Origin: Runella salmonicolor
GTDB lineage: Bacteria > Bacteroidota > Bacteroidia > Cytophagales > Spirosomataceae
Length of the DNA stretch: 64,000 bases
Assembly (NCBI RefSeq): GCF_024158025.1
Contig: NZ_JAMZEL010000008.1
Coordinates: forward strand, 62,001-126,000
Direction: 5' to 3'
Made by a program: the position numbers and the translations under genes. Of the stretch, positions 35,353 through 43,759 are shown one piece after another (positions within the stretch are counted from its first letter, which is position 1; each line of letters opens with the position of its first letter). The notes beneath the pieces are model-generated. The model was not told the origin of the DNA. It worked only from the letters and a program-made list of their open reading frames with translations, and made no database searches.

Positions 35353-36174
35353 TTATTCCTGCTTTTCGCGCTCGGCTTCGATGGCCTTTTGGTCGAGAAC
35401 ATCGTCGAGCATAAACGCCCAAACGGTGCGGGCAGGTTGATTGCACGTTTGTTCAAAATTGCCAAAAATACCCTGTTTGGCGGTGTTTTTGAGCATCATC
35501 ATCCAGCCCATACCGTCTTGATAACGGGGTTCTGACTCTGATTTTCCGAACAATTCCGAGAATTCATCCAAAAAAGCGCGGTTCATTTTTTCGAAATAAG
35601 TCAGGAATGATACCTTGATTCCGATGTCGAGGGCGGCGAAGGTTTTGGCGCGTTCGTTGGCGCGGGCCTGATTGTAGGGCTCGCGGTTGTCGCCATTCCA
35701 GTCGGCCGACTGGAAAAACGTGTACAAATCGTCGCGTTGGGGGCGGCAAAAGGTAGCAACGAGCAGGTCCAGTGCCGACAAGTCGGGTTCGGTGGGGTGG
35801 GCAAACTCGGTGAAAAGCATGTTGCCGACCGCGACCTCAAGCGCGGAAGTGTTGGCGAATTCATCTTCTGGCAACAGGTAGCGAACGCCTTCAAAGTCGA
35901 AATAATCGAAGGGTTGACCTTTGAGTTCATCTTCAAAAACCCACGTGAGCATTTCCTTGAAGGTTAGCCATTGCTGAAAACTCAAGACCAGTTTTTTCCA
36001 CTGCTTATCGTTGAGGCCCAGCCACGTTTGTACGAGTTTTTCCCAAAAAGCGCGGGAACGTTCTTCGATAGGGGCCCGGTGGATGAGCAGGAATGTTTTG
36101 ACCTGTTCGGGCGAACATTCCTCCCAATTTTCGGGGGCTTGGAGGCGGCGGCGGCCGAGGGTTATTTCAAGCAT
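35353..36174 (-). CDS. Hypothetical phage protein
   Basis: 273 residues, acidic and rich in Trp and Phe (WEECSPEQVKTFLLIHR, FKEMLTWVFEDELKG). No signal peptide or membrane helix. ATG 36174 overlaps the end of the small membrane gene by 13 nt, so it is translationally linked to the lysis cluster. Function unknown. Confidence 0.7.
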   Translation of the reverse strand: MLEITLGRRRLQAPENWEECSPEQVKTFLLIHRAPIEERSRAFWEKLVQTWLGLNDKQWKKLVLSFQQWLTFKEMLTWVFEDELKGQPFDYFDFEGVRYLLPEDEFANTSALEVAVGNMLFTEFAHPTEPDLSALDLLVATFCRPQRDDLYTFFQSADWNGDNREPYNQARANERAKTFAALDIGIKVSFLTYFEKMNRAFLDEFSELFGKSESEPRYQDGMGWMMMLKNTAKQGIFGNFEQTCNQPARTVWAFMLDDVLDQKAIEAEREKQE

Positions 36175-36296
36175 CGGTTCATGGCGTTAATGATTCCATC
36201 TACCATGCCAAAGGCGAAAAAGGCAAGAATGCCAAGCATGAGCGAGCCGATGGCCACGATGCCGACCAATATCCAGAAGACTATTTTTTTGAACAT
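36162..36296 (-). CDS. Small single-helix membrane protein of lysis cluster
   Basis: 44 residues from ATG 36296, one base after the preceding stop (TGA-A-ATG). One strong helix, IVFWILVGIVAIGSLMLGIL. The size and place beside other lysis genes suit a holin, antiholin or spanin-anchor role (inference). Confidence 0.6.
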   Translation of the reverse strand: MFKKIVFWILVGIVAIGSLMLGILAFFAFGMVDGIINAMNRCLK

Positions 36297-36297
36297 T

Positions 36298-36642
36298 TCA
36301 GTTGCATTTTGAAAAACGAATAATGACAAAAACGGCACCGCCACGCCATGCCCAGGACTCGACCGATTTCCAGAACATTTTGCGCTTGAGCTTCACAATC
36401 TCGCTACGTTGGGCGGCAATGATGGTGTCTTTGTGGATGCTCTGCATGTAGAAACTTTCGGCGTCTATTTTGTACTTGAGGGCATTGCGGGCCACGATTT
36501 CACTTATCGTGATGTGCCTCATAGGAGTTAGGTTTTGAGTATGCGCGTTCAAGCTCAACAGCAAGAGAATCAACAGGGATATTGTCCACGTCAGCGCGGT
36601 TGATTTGACGTTTTTTCTCCAATTTTTGTACAGTTTCGGCAT
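36298..36642 (-). CDS. Exported small protein nested in spanin-like ORF
   Basis: 114 residues with a basic N-terminus and hydrophobic segment (LTWTISLLILLLLSLNAHTQ) that looks like a signal peptide or anchor, then a coiled-coil-prone helix (RSEIVKLKRKMFW) and a second weak hydrophobic patch near the end. Its first 143 bases overlap the end of the frameshift ORF in another frame, a Rz/Rz1-like nested layout. However, there is no lipobox cysteine, so it is not a standard outer-membrane spanin. Confidence 0.6.
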   Translation of the reverse strand: MPKLYKNWRKNVKSTALTWTISLLILLLLSLNAHTQNLTPMRHITISEIVARNALKYKIDAESFYMQSIHKDTIIAAQRSEIVKLKRKMFWKSVESWAWRGGAVFVIIRFSKCN

Positions 36643-37065
36643 GTGTTTTGGCAGTTTGTTTTTCTACTGCAGTGTTGTTTTTTTGGCGGTATTGTTGCCA
36701 AATCGCCAGCCCGATAATCACGAAAAATGCCGCGAATACGTAGGGCCAGCGATTGGAGGTAAGGGAGGCTATCAGGCCTTTTTTTTTACGACGTTGCCGA
36801 CCGAGGCGATGATGTTTTCGCCTGACAGTTTCTTGAAATCGACGGTAAATTGGGACACAAGCGCGGCAATGAGACCCGCAATCCAAGCGGATTTGTCGGC
36901 CAAGAGTGCGACGATTTCGGGTAATTCGATTCCTTGCTGCTGCATGGCGATTACGGCACCGCTGACGGCCGCCAACACGATGCCGATGTTGCGGATGATG
37001 GCGAAGAATTTGGGGGTGGGAGCGGCAACGCGATCAACGGCCGAGAGTTTGTTTTGGTCAATCAT
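36500..37065 (-). CDS. Predicted -1 frameshift product: holin-like protein fused to spanin-like tail
   Basis: Reading the holin gene to its A_AAA_AAG heptamer (36784-36778) and slipping back one base continues through GLIASLTSNRWPYVF for 92 more codons to the stop at 36500. The downstream frame contains no ATG at all; its only GTG lies inside the membrane helix. The extension holds one membrane helix (PYVFAAFFVIIGLAIW) and a coiled coil with a DNIPVDSLAVELERAYS end that resembles inner-membrane spanins. The fused protein would be about 188 residues. Non-AUG initiation is the alternative. Confidence 0.55.
36772..37065 (-). CDS. Holin-like membrane protein
   Basis: 97 residues. Two hydrophobic helices (IRNIGIVLAAVSGAVIAM and AWIAGLIAALVSQFTV) with a short turn and charged tail ending VVKKKA, as in phage holins. 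ATG 37065 overlaps the upstream stop (ATGA). It would form the inner-membrane lesion that releases the endolysin. The last sense codons GTA AAA AAA AAG GCC contain the slippery heptamer described for the frameshift product. Confidence 0.72.
   Translation of the reverse strand: MIDQNKLSAVDRVAAPTPKFFAIIRNIGIVLAAVSGAVIAMQQQGIELPEIVALLADKSAWIAGLIAALVSQFTVDFKKLSGENIIASVGNVVKKKA
36778..36784 (-). promoter_or_regulatory. Putative -1 ribosomal frameshift site A_AAA_AAG
   Basis: Nine consecutive A bases (minus strand) followed by G sit in frame as A AAA AAG, six bases before the TGA of the holin frame. This is the dnaX-type slippery heptamer. No clear upstream Shine-Dalgarno stimulator was seen; a downstream structure was not tested. 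Confidence 0.55.
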
Positions 37066-37424
37066 TGTACTGAGTTTTTGAGGTGAAAGCTCTTTTGTTT
37101 TTGCAACTGCAGCCGTAGGGGTGCAATTATTTTTTCTTCGTTGTGGCGAATCAACGCCCGTAATTCCTGTTCGTAATTCTGATAGAACTTCTCTGCTTTT
37201 TTGGGCGTTTTGAGGTGCTTAATTCGCAGGGCAATGAGTGAATCAGAGGCGACGAAATCGGGTTTTTTGGGTGGAACTACGACCGACACCTCGACGATGG
37301 GCGTGGGGGTCGGCGGTTTTTTGGGTTTTAGGTAGCGAAAAACCAACACAAAAAGACATCCTGCAACCATACCAACTAAGGCAACCGCAGTAAAAGTCAG
37401 AGGTGAAATAATCGGCCGCTTCAT
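37062..37424 (-). CDS. Single-span membrane protein with proline-rich periplasmic part
   Basis: 120 residues from ATG 37424, overlapping the endolysin stop (ATGA). One N-terminal helix (PLTFTAVALVGMVAGCLFVLVF), then KPKKPPTPTPIV and a long charged helix. The plan resembles spanin or envelope-anchored lysis proteins. It is followed by the holin-like gene with another ATGA overlap, so all three are translationally coupled. Confidence 0.68.
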   Translation of the reverse strand: MKRPIISPLTFTAVALVGMVAGCLFVLVFRYLKPKKPPTPTPIVEVSVVVPPKKPDFVASDSLIALRIKHLKTPKKAEKFYQNYEQELRALIRHNEEKIIAPLRLQLQKQKSFHLKNSVQ

Positions 37425-38038
37425 TTCCCGACGATGTTGGCGATTCGGTAGAACATTTTGATACGGCGACGTACATAATAGACGCCATCGCCTTCGCGGT
37501 TGACGGTATTGTAGGCGTTTGAACCCGACGTGTTGGCACCGATGGCGTAGATATAGCCCTCTTCGATGTCTATTTTGTCGAGGATTTCGATGTGTGAAAT
37601 GTTGCCACCGCTGAAAATATACCCGACTACATCGCCCCGTTTGGGCATTTTGACCATGCGACGATTGCCGCGCAAGGTCTGTTGGGTAAGGACGATTCGA
37701 CTGTCTACCTTGAACCAATCGCGGGCGCGGGCAGGGGCCGAAATGGCCGTGGGTTTTAGCCCTGCCTTGCTGTAGCAATAGTACACGAATGACGCGCAGT
37801 AGGGCGGTATCGGCTTGAGCTTGGCGAGGTAGGAGCTGACCGACCGATGATAGTCAAGAATCCGCGGATGGTCGTTGCGGCCGTGGGGTTCGCGTAGGCC
37901 GACTTCGGCCAACGCGATTTTGTAAATCACCTCACGGAGGGAATCGTTGGGCGTTAATCCAACTTGCCCCCGGCAATCAGGACGAAGGCAAAAAGTAAGC
38001 AAAAGAATAAGCCCAATGAAATAGCGTTTCGTTGCCAT
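37421..38038 (-). CDS. Endolysin, secreted CHAP-like amidase/peptidase
   Basis: 205 residues from ATG 38038, inside the end of the upstream gene. Residues 1-25 are a signal or signal-arrest sequence (RYFIGLILLLTFCL). The cysteine-peptidase core shows the nucleophile in PPYCASFVYYCYSKAGLKP and the histidine in PKRGDVVGYIFSGG followed by ISHIEILDKI, as in CHAP/NlpC-type enzymes. Expected to cut peptidoglycan cross-links in the periplasm after Sec export. It overlaps neighbours on both sides within the lysis cluster. Confidence 0.78.
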   Translation of the reverse strand: MATKRYFIGLILLLTFCLRPDCRGQVGLTPNDSLREVIYKIALAEVGLREPHGRNDHPRILDYHRSVSSYLAKLKPIPPYCASFVYYCYSKAGLKPTAISAPARARDWFKVDSRIVLTQQTLRGNRRMVKMPKRGDVVGYIFSGGNISHIEILDKIDIEEGYIYAIGANTSGSNAYNTVNREGDGVYYVRRRIKMFYRIANIVGK

Positions 38039-38721
38039 GGGGTGAGGGTTTGGAAGTCTTCGAGAAAATCTAATCCTGAATGATTGAACGGGTTGAAATA
38101 CTTTCCGAAGCCCGGAAAGAAAACGTTGAGCGCGATGATGACACTCACAAAGCCACCGATGAACACCGAAAACCCGAACATGACTTTCTGGAAACTCACT
38201 TCGTTGTAGATGGCGGCATTGGGGTATTTGGCAACAATCCAATCGCCAGAATAGAGGACAATTCCCCAACAGAAAAGCAACAGGGCCGCAATCTTGAGGG
38301 TGGTAACCAAAATGGCCGTGGAGCTGGGCGTATACTCGACAGGGGTGGCGACTTCCAAAGGTGGGGCGGGGATATTTAGCCCATATTTTTCCTCCAAATC
38401 AGAAATGTCGCTTCGATACTTTTCAATTTTGGTAAAAAGCTCGGCGCGTTTTTCGGGATCGGTTGTGCCTTTTTCGACAAACTCCATCTTCTTGATTTCC
38501 TTGCGAAGCATGGTGATGGTCTCCATGTCCCAAGCGCGGTCTTTTTCCAGTTTTTCGACCTTGGCTTTTTCGGCTTGGGCGCCCATTTCCTGCGCTTTGC
38601 GGACCATTTCATTGGCTTGGGCAATGAGTTGTTCGGGGGTGAGTTCGTCGCTCATGGTGGGGGTTTCGGTTTTGTTGACGGTAAAAGGCGCTCGACCAAT
38701 GGGAATTCTGTCATTTTTCAT
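37954..38721 (-). CDS. Coiled-coil membrane protein, phage lysis/head region
   Basis: 255 residues. ATG 38721 shares bases with the upstream stop (TAATG). The N-terminal half is a charged coiled coil (PEQLIAQANEMVRKAQEMGA onward). Three helices follow in the C-terminal half (LVTTLKIAALLLFCWGIVLY, VMFGFSVFIGGFVSVIIALN, LGLFFCLLFAFVLIA). Its last 85 bases overlap the endolysin signal sequence in another frame. Could be a large holin or membrane organiser; not assigned. Confidence 0.65.
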   Translation of the reverse strand: MKNDRIPIGRAPFTVNKTETPTMSDELTPEQLIAQANEMVRKAQEMGAQAEKAKVEKLEKDRAWDMETITMLRKEIKKMEFVEKGTTDPEKRAELFTKIEKYRSDISDLEEKYGLNIPAPPLEVATPVEYTPSSTAILVTTLKIAALLLFCWGIVLYSGDWIVAKYPNAAIYNEVSFQKVMFGFSVFIGGFVSVIIALNVFFPGFGKYFNPFNHSGLDFLEDFQTLTPWQRNAISLGLFFCLLFAFVLIAGGKLD

Positions 38722-39722
38722 TATCTCAAACGGATTATGGTTTTGTATTTGGTATTATCAACAGGCCACGTTTGGCCGCGATTTTCGACAGGGGTGGGGA
38801 TGTAATCGGGCAGCTCGTCGGCGTGGGCATCCAAGTAGCGTTTTAGCTCCTTGAGGTTGGCTTCGGCTTCGAGGCCAACGGTACGTTTGTACTCGCAGAA
38901 AAGTTTGTCTTGGTCGGACAGCGCCCGTTGATTGTTGATACCATCGAACTCACTCAAGACGCGAAGCCCTCCCGACGGGAGCTGCACGACGTTGAGAAAC
39001 ATCATTGAATCCTCATAGGCCGCGTAGCCAAGCGCCCGTTGAATGTAGGGCATGAGGCGGGTTTCGGCTTCGGTTAGGTCATCGTTTTTCTGGGCTTCGA
39101 GTAGCTGTTCGCAATAGTCGGCACCGAGGGCGGGAACGATGGATTTGCGCTGACGCTCTTCCATGTATTCGCGCATGGAGAGGTATAACCGATAATAACC
39201 GCGTGTGTAAGGGCAGGCCTTTTTGAGTTCGGTGGCATTTCGGATGAACAATTCACAAGCGGCCAGATAGGTGGCCGAAGTGGCAAAAGTCGGGTAATTT
39301 TCGGCCTTCGTGAAAAGTAAATACAGGGCTGATTCTAAGGAGGTAGCGGCATTTTCGGCGGTGGCGGCAATGCGTTTTTCCAACATGGCCTGACGGACTG
39401 GCTGGGTTTTTTCGGTCTTGGTTTCCTGCAAACCGTTGTTGCCATCATTGCCAGTCGCATAAGGAAGATAGGCCGCGTAGCCATAGAAAGCCTGCGCCCG
39501 ACGAATGAGACCAAGCAAGTATTTGTAGTGTTCGTTGGCGGCTGATTCGTTGGGCGCGACGGTGTCTTTGAGGTAGGTCAACAGCTCGGGGCCGAGGGCC
39601 TTGGCAATGACATTATCCTCAGCCAAATCCAAATACGGCATGATGCGGTTGATGTCGTCACTGGCCGAGTAAGCGGCTCCGAGAAAAGACCGAAGTTGCT
39701 CGGTGGTGGTTATCAGTTTCAT
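38721..39722 (-). CDS. DUF6712 family phage head protein
   Basis: 333 residues, largely helical. It fits the DUF6712 family of Bacteroidota phages and prophages (ITTTEQLRSFLGAAYSAS at the start, LGLIRRAQAFYGYAAYLP, YPTFATSATYLAACELFIRN). Placed directly after the portal gene, a head-tail adaptor role is likely (inference). The gap to portal is 2 bp, so the two are cotranscribed. Confidence 0.78.
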   Translation of the reverse strand: MKLITTTEQLRSFLGAAYSASDDINRIMPYLDLAEDNVIAKALGPELLTYLKDTVAPNESAANEHYKYLLGLIRRAQAFYGYAAYLPYATGNDGNNGLQETKTEKTQPVRQAMLEKRIAATAENAATSLESALYLLFTKAENYPTFATSATYLAACELFIRNATELKKACPYTRGYYRLYLSMREYMEERQRKSIVPALGADYCEQLLEAQKNDDLTEAETRLMPYIQRALGYAAYEDSMMFLNVVQLPSGGLRVLSEFDGINNQRALSDQDKLFCEYKRTVGLEAEANLKELKRYLDAHADELPDYIPTPVENRGQTWPVDNTKYKTIIRLR

Positions 39723-39724
39723 GC

Positions 39725-41062
39725 CTATTGTTGGGTTGATTTTTGCGTTTGCTTGGTGGCGTTCTGACCGCCGGTACCGACTTCGGAACTGCCTGATTTG
39801 GATTTGTTCAGCGACTCAAGCAGGATATTGTTGAAGCCAAAAACAACGTCGGCAGGCAGGTTGAACAACTTTCTCATTTCAGGGATGATGATATTGTTCA
39901 GGGGCTTGAGTATCAATTCCCGTTCGCGCGGTGTGCGATAGAACTGCTGATATTCAGCCGTTACGCGAAGCTCTGAACCGCTGCCACCCATTACTTTGCC
40001 GTCATTGATACCCGTGAGCTGCGCAAGGATTCCCGAGGCATTGGCGAAGGCCAGAACGGCCGAGCGGTATAGCTCGGTATACTCGGTACCGGTAATGCTG
40101 CGCTTGACAGGAATCAACTCAATCCAGCCGTGCATTTTGCCATCTTCGCCAACGGGGCATTCGTCGTAGATGATGCGTCGAGCGCCTTCTTTGTTGAAAA
40201 CGATTTCATCCATCATGGTGTAAAACTTATCACGATAGGCGGCTTTTTCTTTGTCATCTTCGATGCCTTCGATGGCAAACATAGTATCGAAATACTGGTC
40301 GGCGATTCGGCAGATATGGGCAACATTATACTCGGTGTCAAGGGCCGAATTGTGAAATTTGGGGATGCGGTTGGCGAGTTTAATCCACTCGGCCGAACTC
40401 CACCACCGGGAATATCCGTAGTAGTATTGGCCAGTTTGAACGCGCATCAATTGGGTGATGGATTCAGATGGGTTTGACTCGGAACCATACTGATAAGCAG
40501 GCGCGAGAGCTGCACGTTTTTGGCCTGACTGTCCCCATGACGAGCTGATTGCGAACTGTTCCTTTCGGAATTGTCCAGCCTTGAGGCGTTGGCAACGGAC
40601 GGTGAGCGGGTCGAGGGCGGTCAGCTTCGTGTACTTCTTCGCCTTCGATACGTTGACGAACGCGCTTGAGCATTCAATCAGGTGCGTAGCGGCCCCATCG
40701 ACATACTCGGTGAGTTCTTGGTCGGCGATGTATTGGGCGGCCGATTGGTTGAAAAACGGCTCGAATACGACATCGCCTTTGTCGTTTATGCGACGAAAAA
40801 GACCAGTACCCGCCCCAAAAAGGAAGTCTAACCGCGCGTCGATGAGGTTTCCGACGTCGCCATTGGAGCGAAGAAGGGCAATCATTTCGTCGGGCAGTCG
40901 GTTATTTGAACCCCAAGGGTAAATGTCAATTTCTTGCCCTTTGACAGTAACGCGTACCGAGCTACCCCGGCCGACGTTATCGTCGTATTTTTGGTCCATG
41001 TTCGGCAGTTCGATGGCTGCTTTCTGTGAACTCGTTGCAATTCTTCCGAGACGTTTCGTCAT
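39725..41062 (-). CDS. Phage portal-like protein
   Basis: 445 residues from ATG 41062 (ATGA overlap with the previous gene); an upstream in-frame start is less likely. The portal pattern is seen as IYPWGSNNRLPDEMIALLR, DARLDFLFGAGTGLFRR, a central WIELIPVKRSITGTEYTELY, and LRVTAEYQQFYRTPRERELI followed by LKPLNNIIIPEMRKLF. It would form the dodecameric DNA gateway of the head. The Gln/Thr/Ser-rich C-terminus is typical. Neighbours are terminase (upstream) and DUF6712 (downstream). Confidence 0.82.
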   Translation of the reverse strand: MTKRLGRIATSSQKAAIELPNMDQKYDDNVGRGSSVRVTVKGQEIDIYPWGSNNRLPDEMIALLRSNGDVGNLIDARLDFLFGAGTGLFRRINDKGDVVFEPFFNQSAAQYIADQELTEYVDGAATHLIECSSAFVNVSKAKKYTKLTALDPLTVRCQRLKAGQFRKEQFAISSSWGQSGQKRAALAPAYQYGSESNPSESITQLMRVQTGQYYYGYSRWWSSAEWIKLANRIPKFHNSALDTEYNVAHICRIADQYFDTMFAIEGIEDDKEKAAYRDKFYTMMDEIVFNKEGARRIIYDECPVGEDGKMHGWIELIPVKRSITGTEYTELYRSAVLAFANASGILAQLTGINDGKVMGGSGSELRVTAEYQQFYRTPRERELILKPLNNIIIPEMRKLFNLPADVVFGFNNILLESLNKSKSGSSEVGTGGQNATKQTQKSTQQ

Positions 41063-41361
41063 TTTGAATGGTCGATTAACTTTCCGTTGTATGATGTAAG
41101 CAGGCAAATGAAAAGGTCAAACTTTTGGCCGTATTCGTCTACGAGGTGCAGTTTTCCCGCTTCCTGCGTTTCGTGTGTGATGCTTGCGAGGTCGCGTTTT
41201 TCGCGAACATCCGACTCAAACACTGCCACCCGATTACGGACATTTTCTTTTTCTCCTGCCTTACCGCCTTCTTTCCGATAAGTGAGGGAGAAGCTGTGTT
41301 TTTCCCCGCCGTTTCGGATTTTTCGCAATACTTCAGAGATTGTAATTTGAAATTCTGCCAT
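41059..41361 (-). CDS. Conserved small phage protein upstream of portal
   Basis: 100 residues from ATG 41361; the longer frame crosses the phage promoter. It opens MAEFQITISEVLRKIRNGGE, is charged, and ends LLTSYNGKLIDHSK. The stop overlaps the portal ATG. Phage-type promoter lies 11 bp upstream. Function unknown. Confidence 0.68.
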   Translation of the reverse strand: MAEFQITISEVLRKIRNGGEKHSFSLTYRKEGGKAGEKENVRNRVAVFESDVREKRDLASITHETQEAGKLHLVDEYGQKFDLFICLLTSYNGKLIDHSK

Positions 41362-41371
41362 ATTTTTTCTG

Positions 41372-41407
41372 CTAAATTGAGGCAAACCGAGCTTACAGCG
41401 TAGGACG
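41372..41407 (-). promoter_or_regulatory. Phage-type promoter element upstream of portal operon
   Basis: Minus strand: CGTCCTA (41407-41401), 21 bp, CAATTTAG (41379-41372), 11 bp before ATG 41361. Six of eight positions fit TAnnTTTG. Confidence 0.5.
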
Positions 41408-41538
41408 CAACCCCAAAACCGCCCTAAAATCAACTCATTCCGCTCTGGAAATTATCTAAGAACCTTTCAATCAACGGCTTACCCCAAAAAGCACCCCGAA
41501 ATATTCCGCCCGTATGCTAAGGATAGGCCCGCCCTTAA

Positions 41539-41568
41539 CCCTGTTGGCGACCGCCAGTGCCGACAGGG
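41539..41568. other. Hairpin in the gap between terminase and portal operon
   Basis: CCTGTTGGC...GCCGACAGG can form a stem with small bulges. The 234-bp gap (41362-41595) holds the promoter element and this hairpin; no gene was seen in it. It may end terminase transcripts, but no T-run follows on the minus strand. Confidence 0.35.
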
Positions 41569-41595
41569 GGATATGTGCCACGCCTTTTTTGGGTA

Positions 41596-43173
41596 TTAAT
41601 GGGCGATGATACCGGTGGTGCGTCGTGATGAAACCAGAACTTTTTTTGAGAATTTTTCATAAAGCAGATAATCGAAAGCGTCGCTCAAGTGAGTTGCGAA
41701 CTCTTGAGGAAAATTCTTTCTTCGTTCCGATGTCTTGTCCTTCTCATACTTCGAGTCAATCGGTGCTGATTCGATGCTGATGATGAGAGGTTTGCAGTTG
41801 TCTTGAGACATGCGGATGCGAGGAAGCTCAGGCTTCTGCTCTAATAGGAGTGTGTTGATAACCTTGTATCTAAACTTATACTTAACGTTATAGCCACGTA
41901 CTTTCTCTGTATAGCTCCACCCTGTGAAGGTCTCACGTATCTGCTGGTATATGGACTTAGTCTTATCTGGAGGTACTACTTTCCCTGAGGCATCCCCGTA
42001 TAGTGTGACCTTCTTTTTCTTATGCTTACCATACTTACCATGAAACATACCCATTAGGCTATCTATGAGGGTAGTGGTCGAGGACTTCACATAGAAGCAG
42101 TCAATAAACCTGAATTCATCCCCGAAATCTTGAGCCACAACCATGCTCGTAAACTTACTGTTGAAATCGAAGCTTATTTCCAGTGCTCGTTCGGGGTCAT
42201 AATCCAGCCTTATTTCGTCCGACTTGCCAGTCGTCGCATTCCATACATAGCGATACGTTTTGTCGTAGCTGTGCGTCGATGCAGAAAACGCGCTATAAAA
42301 ACCGCCTTCAATCTTATTATACGGGATGTTCAATATCTCAACGTCGAATTGACTAGGTGTTAAATCTTCGCGCTGTGATTCAATGAAGTTACCCGGCAAA
42401 AACTCAAGGTTATCATAGGCCGTTGACTCAATCCAAAAAAAACGATTCGGGTTTTCCCTCGCCTTATCACGTGTCTGATAAATCCACTTTCCTTCAGGGA
42501 GCCAAGGCGCCGACGTAAAATCGCACACCAACCAATGCAATGGGTGGTTATAGGTGCCGTTTCGTTCGGGTCGGGGGTCGCTATATTTGAATTTGTTGGC
42601 TCGAACCGTCGGGCGTATCACCTTCATAAATTCTCTGCTAATCGTGGCCGATTCGTCGATGAAGAGTTGATCCAAATTCAACCCGCGTTGGGTTTCGGGC
42701 CTATCGGCCGAAATCATAATGATGGTATAGCCGTTGCAAAACGTGATCGTATTCTCGAAGGCCTTGGGCGAGTTGTGCGGTTTGGGCCAATGAGCCGGCG
42801 GCCGACAGTTCACCACATAATGCCCAAAATCCTTGTACTTCGTGTTGAACTCAATCAACCCGTATTCCTCCCAAACCGTTTTGGCTTGAGAGAGTACAAT
42901 ATCCTGCACCTGCTTAAATGTCTTTCCCGCCAAACCTGCCAAAGCACCCGGCAATTCAAACGATGATTCGGCCAACAATCGAAGCAATACGTTGGTTTTT
43001 CCACTCCCCCGCGCGCCTTGAAAACAGGCACGTAGCCCGTCCTGATAGGCTTGCCCATAGGTCGGATTTTTGGGGTCGGGTTGGATGAAATCGGCCTGAT
43101 TGGTCGAAACAGCCTGCAAAAATGTAAGCTGTTTCGCATTCACCCTTACGTTCAGAATGTTGGTTGCGCTCAT
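41596..43173 (-). CDS. terL: Terminase large subunit
   Basis: 525 residues. ATPase half: Walker A QGARGSGKTN (about residue 53), Walker B LDQLFIDESATISREF, coupling region WLVCDFTSAPWL. Nuclease half: first aspartate in EISFDFNSKFTSMVVAQDF, then KVTLYGDASGK and the late aspartate in FATHLSDAFDYLLYEKF. It packages DNA into the prohead with ATP and cuts the concatemer. Its ATG overlaps the stop of the preceding small-terminase-like gene by 4 nt. Confidence 0.93.
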   Translation of the reverse strand: MSATNILNVRVNAKQLTFLQAVSTNQADFIQPDPKNPTYGQAYQDGLRACFQGARGSGKTNVLLRLLAESSFELPGALAGLAGKTFKQVQDIVLSQAKTVWEEYGLIEFNTKYKDFGHYVVNCRPPAHWPKPHNSPKAFENTITFCNGYTIIMISADRPETQRGLNLDQLFIDESATISREFMKVIRPTVRANKFKYSDPRPERNGTYNHPLHWLVCDFTSAPWLPEGKWIYQTRDKARENPNRFFWIESTAYDNLEFLPGNFIESQREDLTPSQFDVEILNIPYNKIEGGFYSAFSASTHSYDKTYRYVWNATTGKSDEIRLDYDPERALEISFDFNSKFTSMVVAQDFGDEFRFIDCFYVKSSTTTLIDSLMGMFHGKYGKHKKKKVTLYGDASGKVVPPDKTKSIYQQIRETFTGWSYTEKVRGYNVKYKFRYKVINTLLLEQKPELPRIRMSQDNCKPLIISIESAPIDSKYEKDKTSERRKNFPQEFATHLSDAFDYLLYEKFSKKVLVSSRRTTGIIAH

Positions 43174-43718
43174 ATCTCTTCGTCGTTGGGTGGAAGTGGA
43201 ATGGCGGTCGGCTCATGAGGCGTATTCATCTGCACGTTCATCGTACCCACAAAATAGGTCACCTGCCGTTTCGGCATAAGCAGCTCTGGAGGGATTTGTT
43301 GGCTTTCCTCACCAATGCCCAGGAGTTGGGCTATTTTGTCCGAGATATTACAAATCACCTGCGCGGCCTTGAGCGGGTCGGAGTTCTTGCCCTGCACCGC
43401 CATCGTGAGAGCGGTGTAGTAATGCTCAAGCAGAATCCGACGATGCACGTTTTTGTTAATCTCTTCCGTTTTTCCGAAAATGTACTCCATGTCGCCGTAC
43501 ATTTCGCACGCCCAGGAATAGGAGCAGCTCCATTCCTGCATTATCAACTTACGCGTTGCCTCAGGCGAAAACAGCTTACACCGCCAACCGAAGATTTTCC
43601 AATACTTATCTAGCGTATCCGCTTGCTTTTTGGGCAATGGCCGCCTGATATTGGGGTTCAAATGTTCTAAGTAAATGTCAAGCTTATGGGCTTGTTTTTC
43701 GTCTACGATTGCCAGCAT
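43170..43718 (-). CDS. Probable terminase small subunit
   Basis: 182 residues from ATG 43718; a GTG three codons upstream is possible. Helical, with an HTH-like region (ATRKLIMQEWSCSYSWACE) and a C-terminal oligomerisation-like part. The call rests mainly on its position, 4-nt overlapped with terL, and on size. It would bind packaging-initiation DNA. A hairpin terminator precedes it, so it needs its own promoter; a degenerate phage-type element (AGTCCTA, 43778-43772) is present upstream. Confidence 0.7.
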   Translation of the reverse strand: MLAIVDEKQAHKLDIYLEHLNPNIRRPLPKKQADTLDKYWKIFGWRCKLFSPEATRKLIMQEWSCSYSWACEMYGDMEYIFGKTEEINKNVHRRILLEHYYTALTMAVQGKNSDPLKAAQVICNISDKIAQLLGIGEESQQIPPELLMPKRQVTYFVGTMNVQMNTPHEPTAIPLPPNDEEI

Positions 43719-43727
43719 TTTGCACAC

Positions 43728-43759
43728 AAAAAAAGGTCTAACGCAATTTGCGCTAGACC
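43728..43759 (-). terminator. Intrinsic terminator behind the RarA-C-like gene
   Basis: The stem GGTCTA-GCGCAA / TTGCGT-TAGACC (43735-43759) is followed on the minus strand by T7. It is placed between the RarA-C-like gene and the small terminase gene. Confidence 0.78.

Noticed and set aside
37425..37778. N-terminal extension of the 37062 gene
   Set aside because: It is the shifted frame of the endolysin gene; ATG 37424 with ATGA overlap is the normal start.
38039..38269. Longer start for the endolysin
   Set aside because: The extra residues are an off-frame reading of the membrane protein; a signal peptide begins at ATG 38038.
41449..41460. Further ATCTAAG leader copy
   Set aside because: It is on the opposite strand and not before a start codon.
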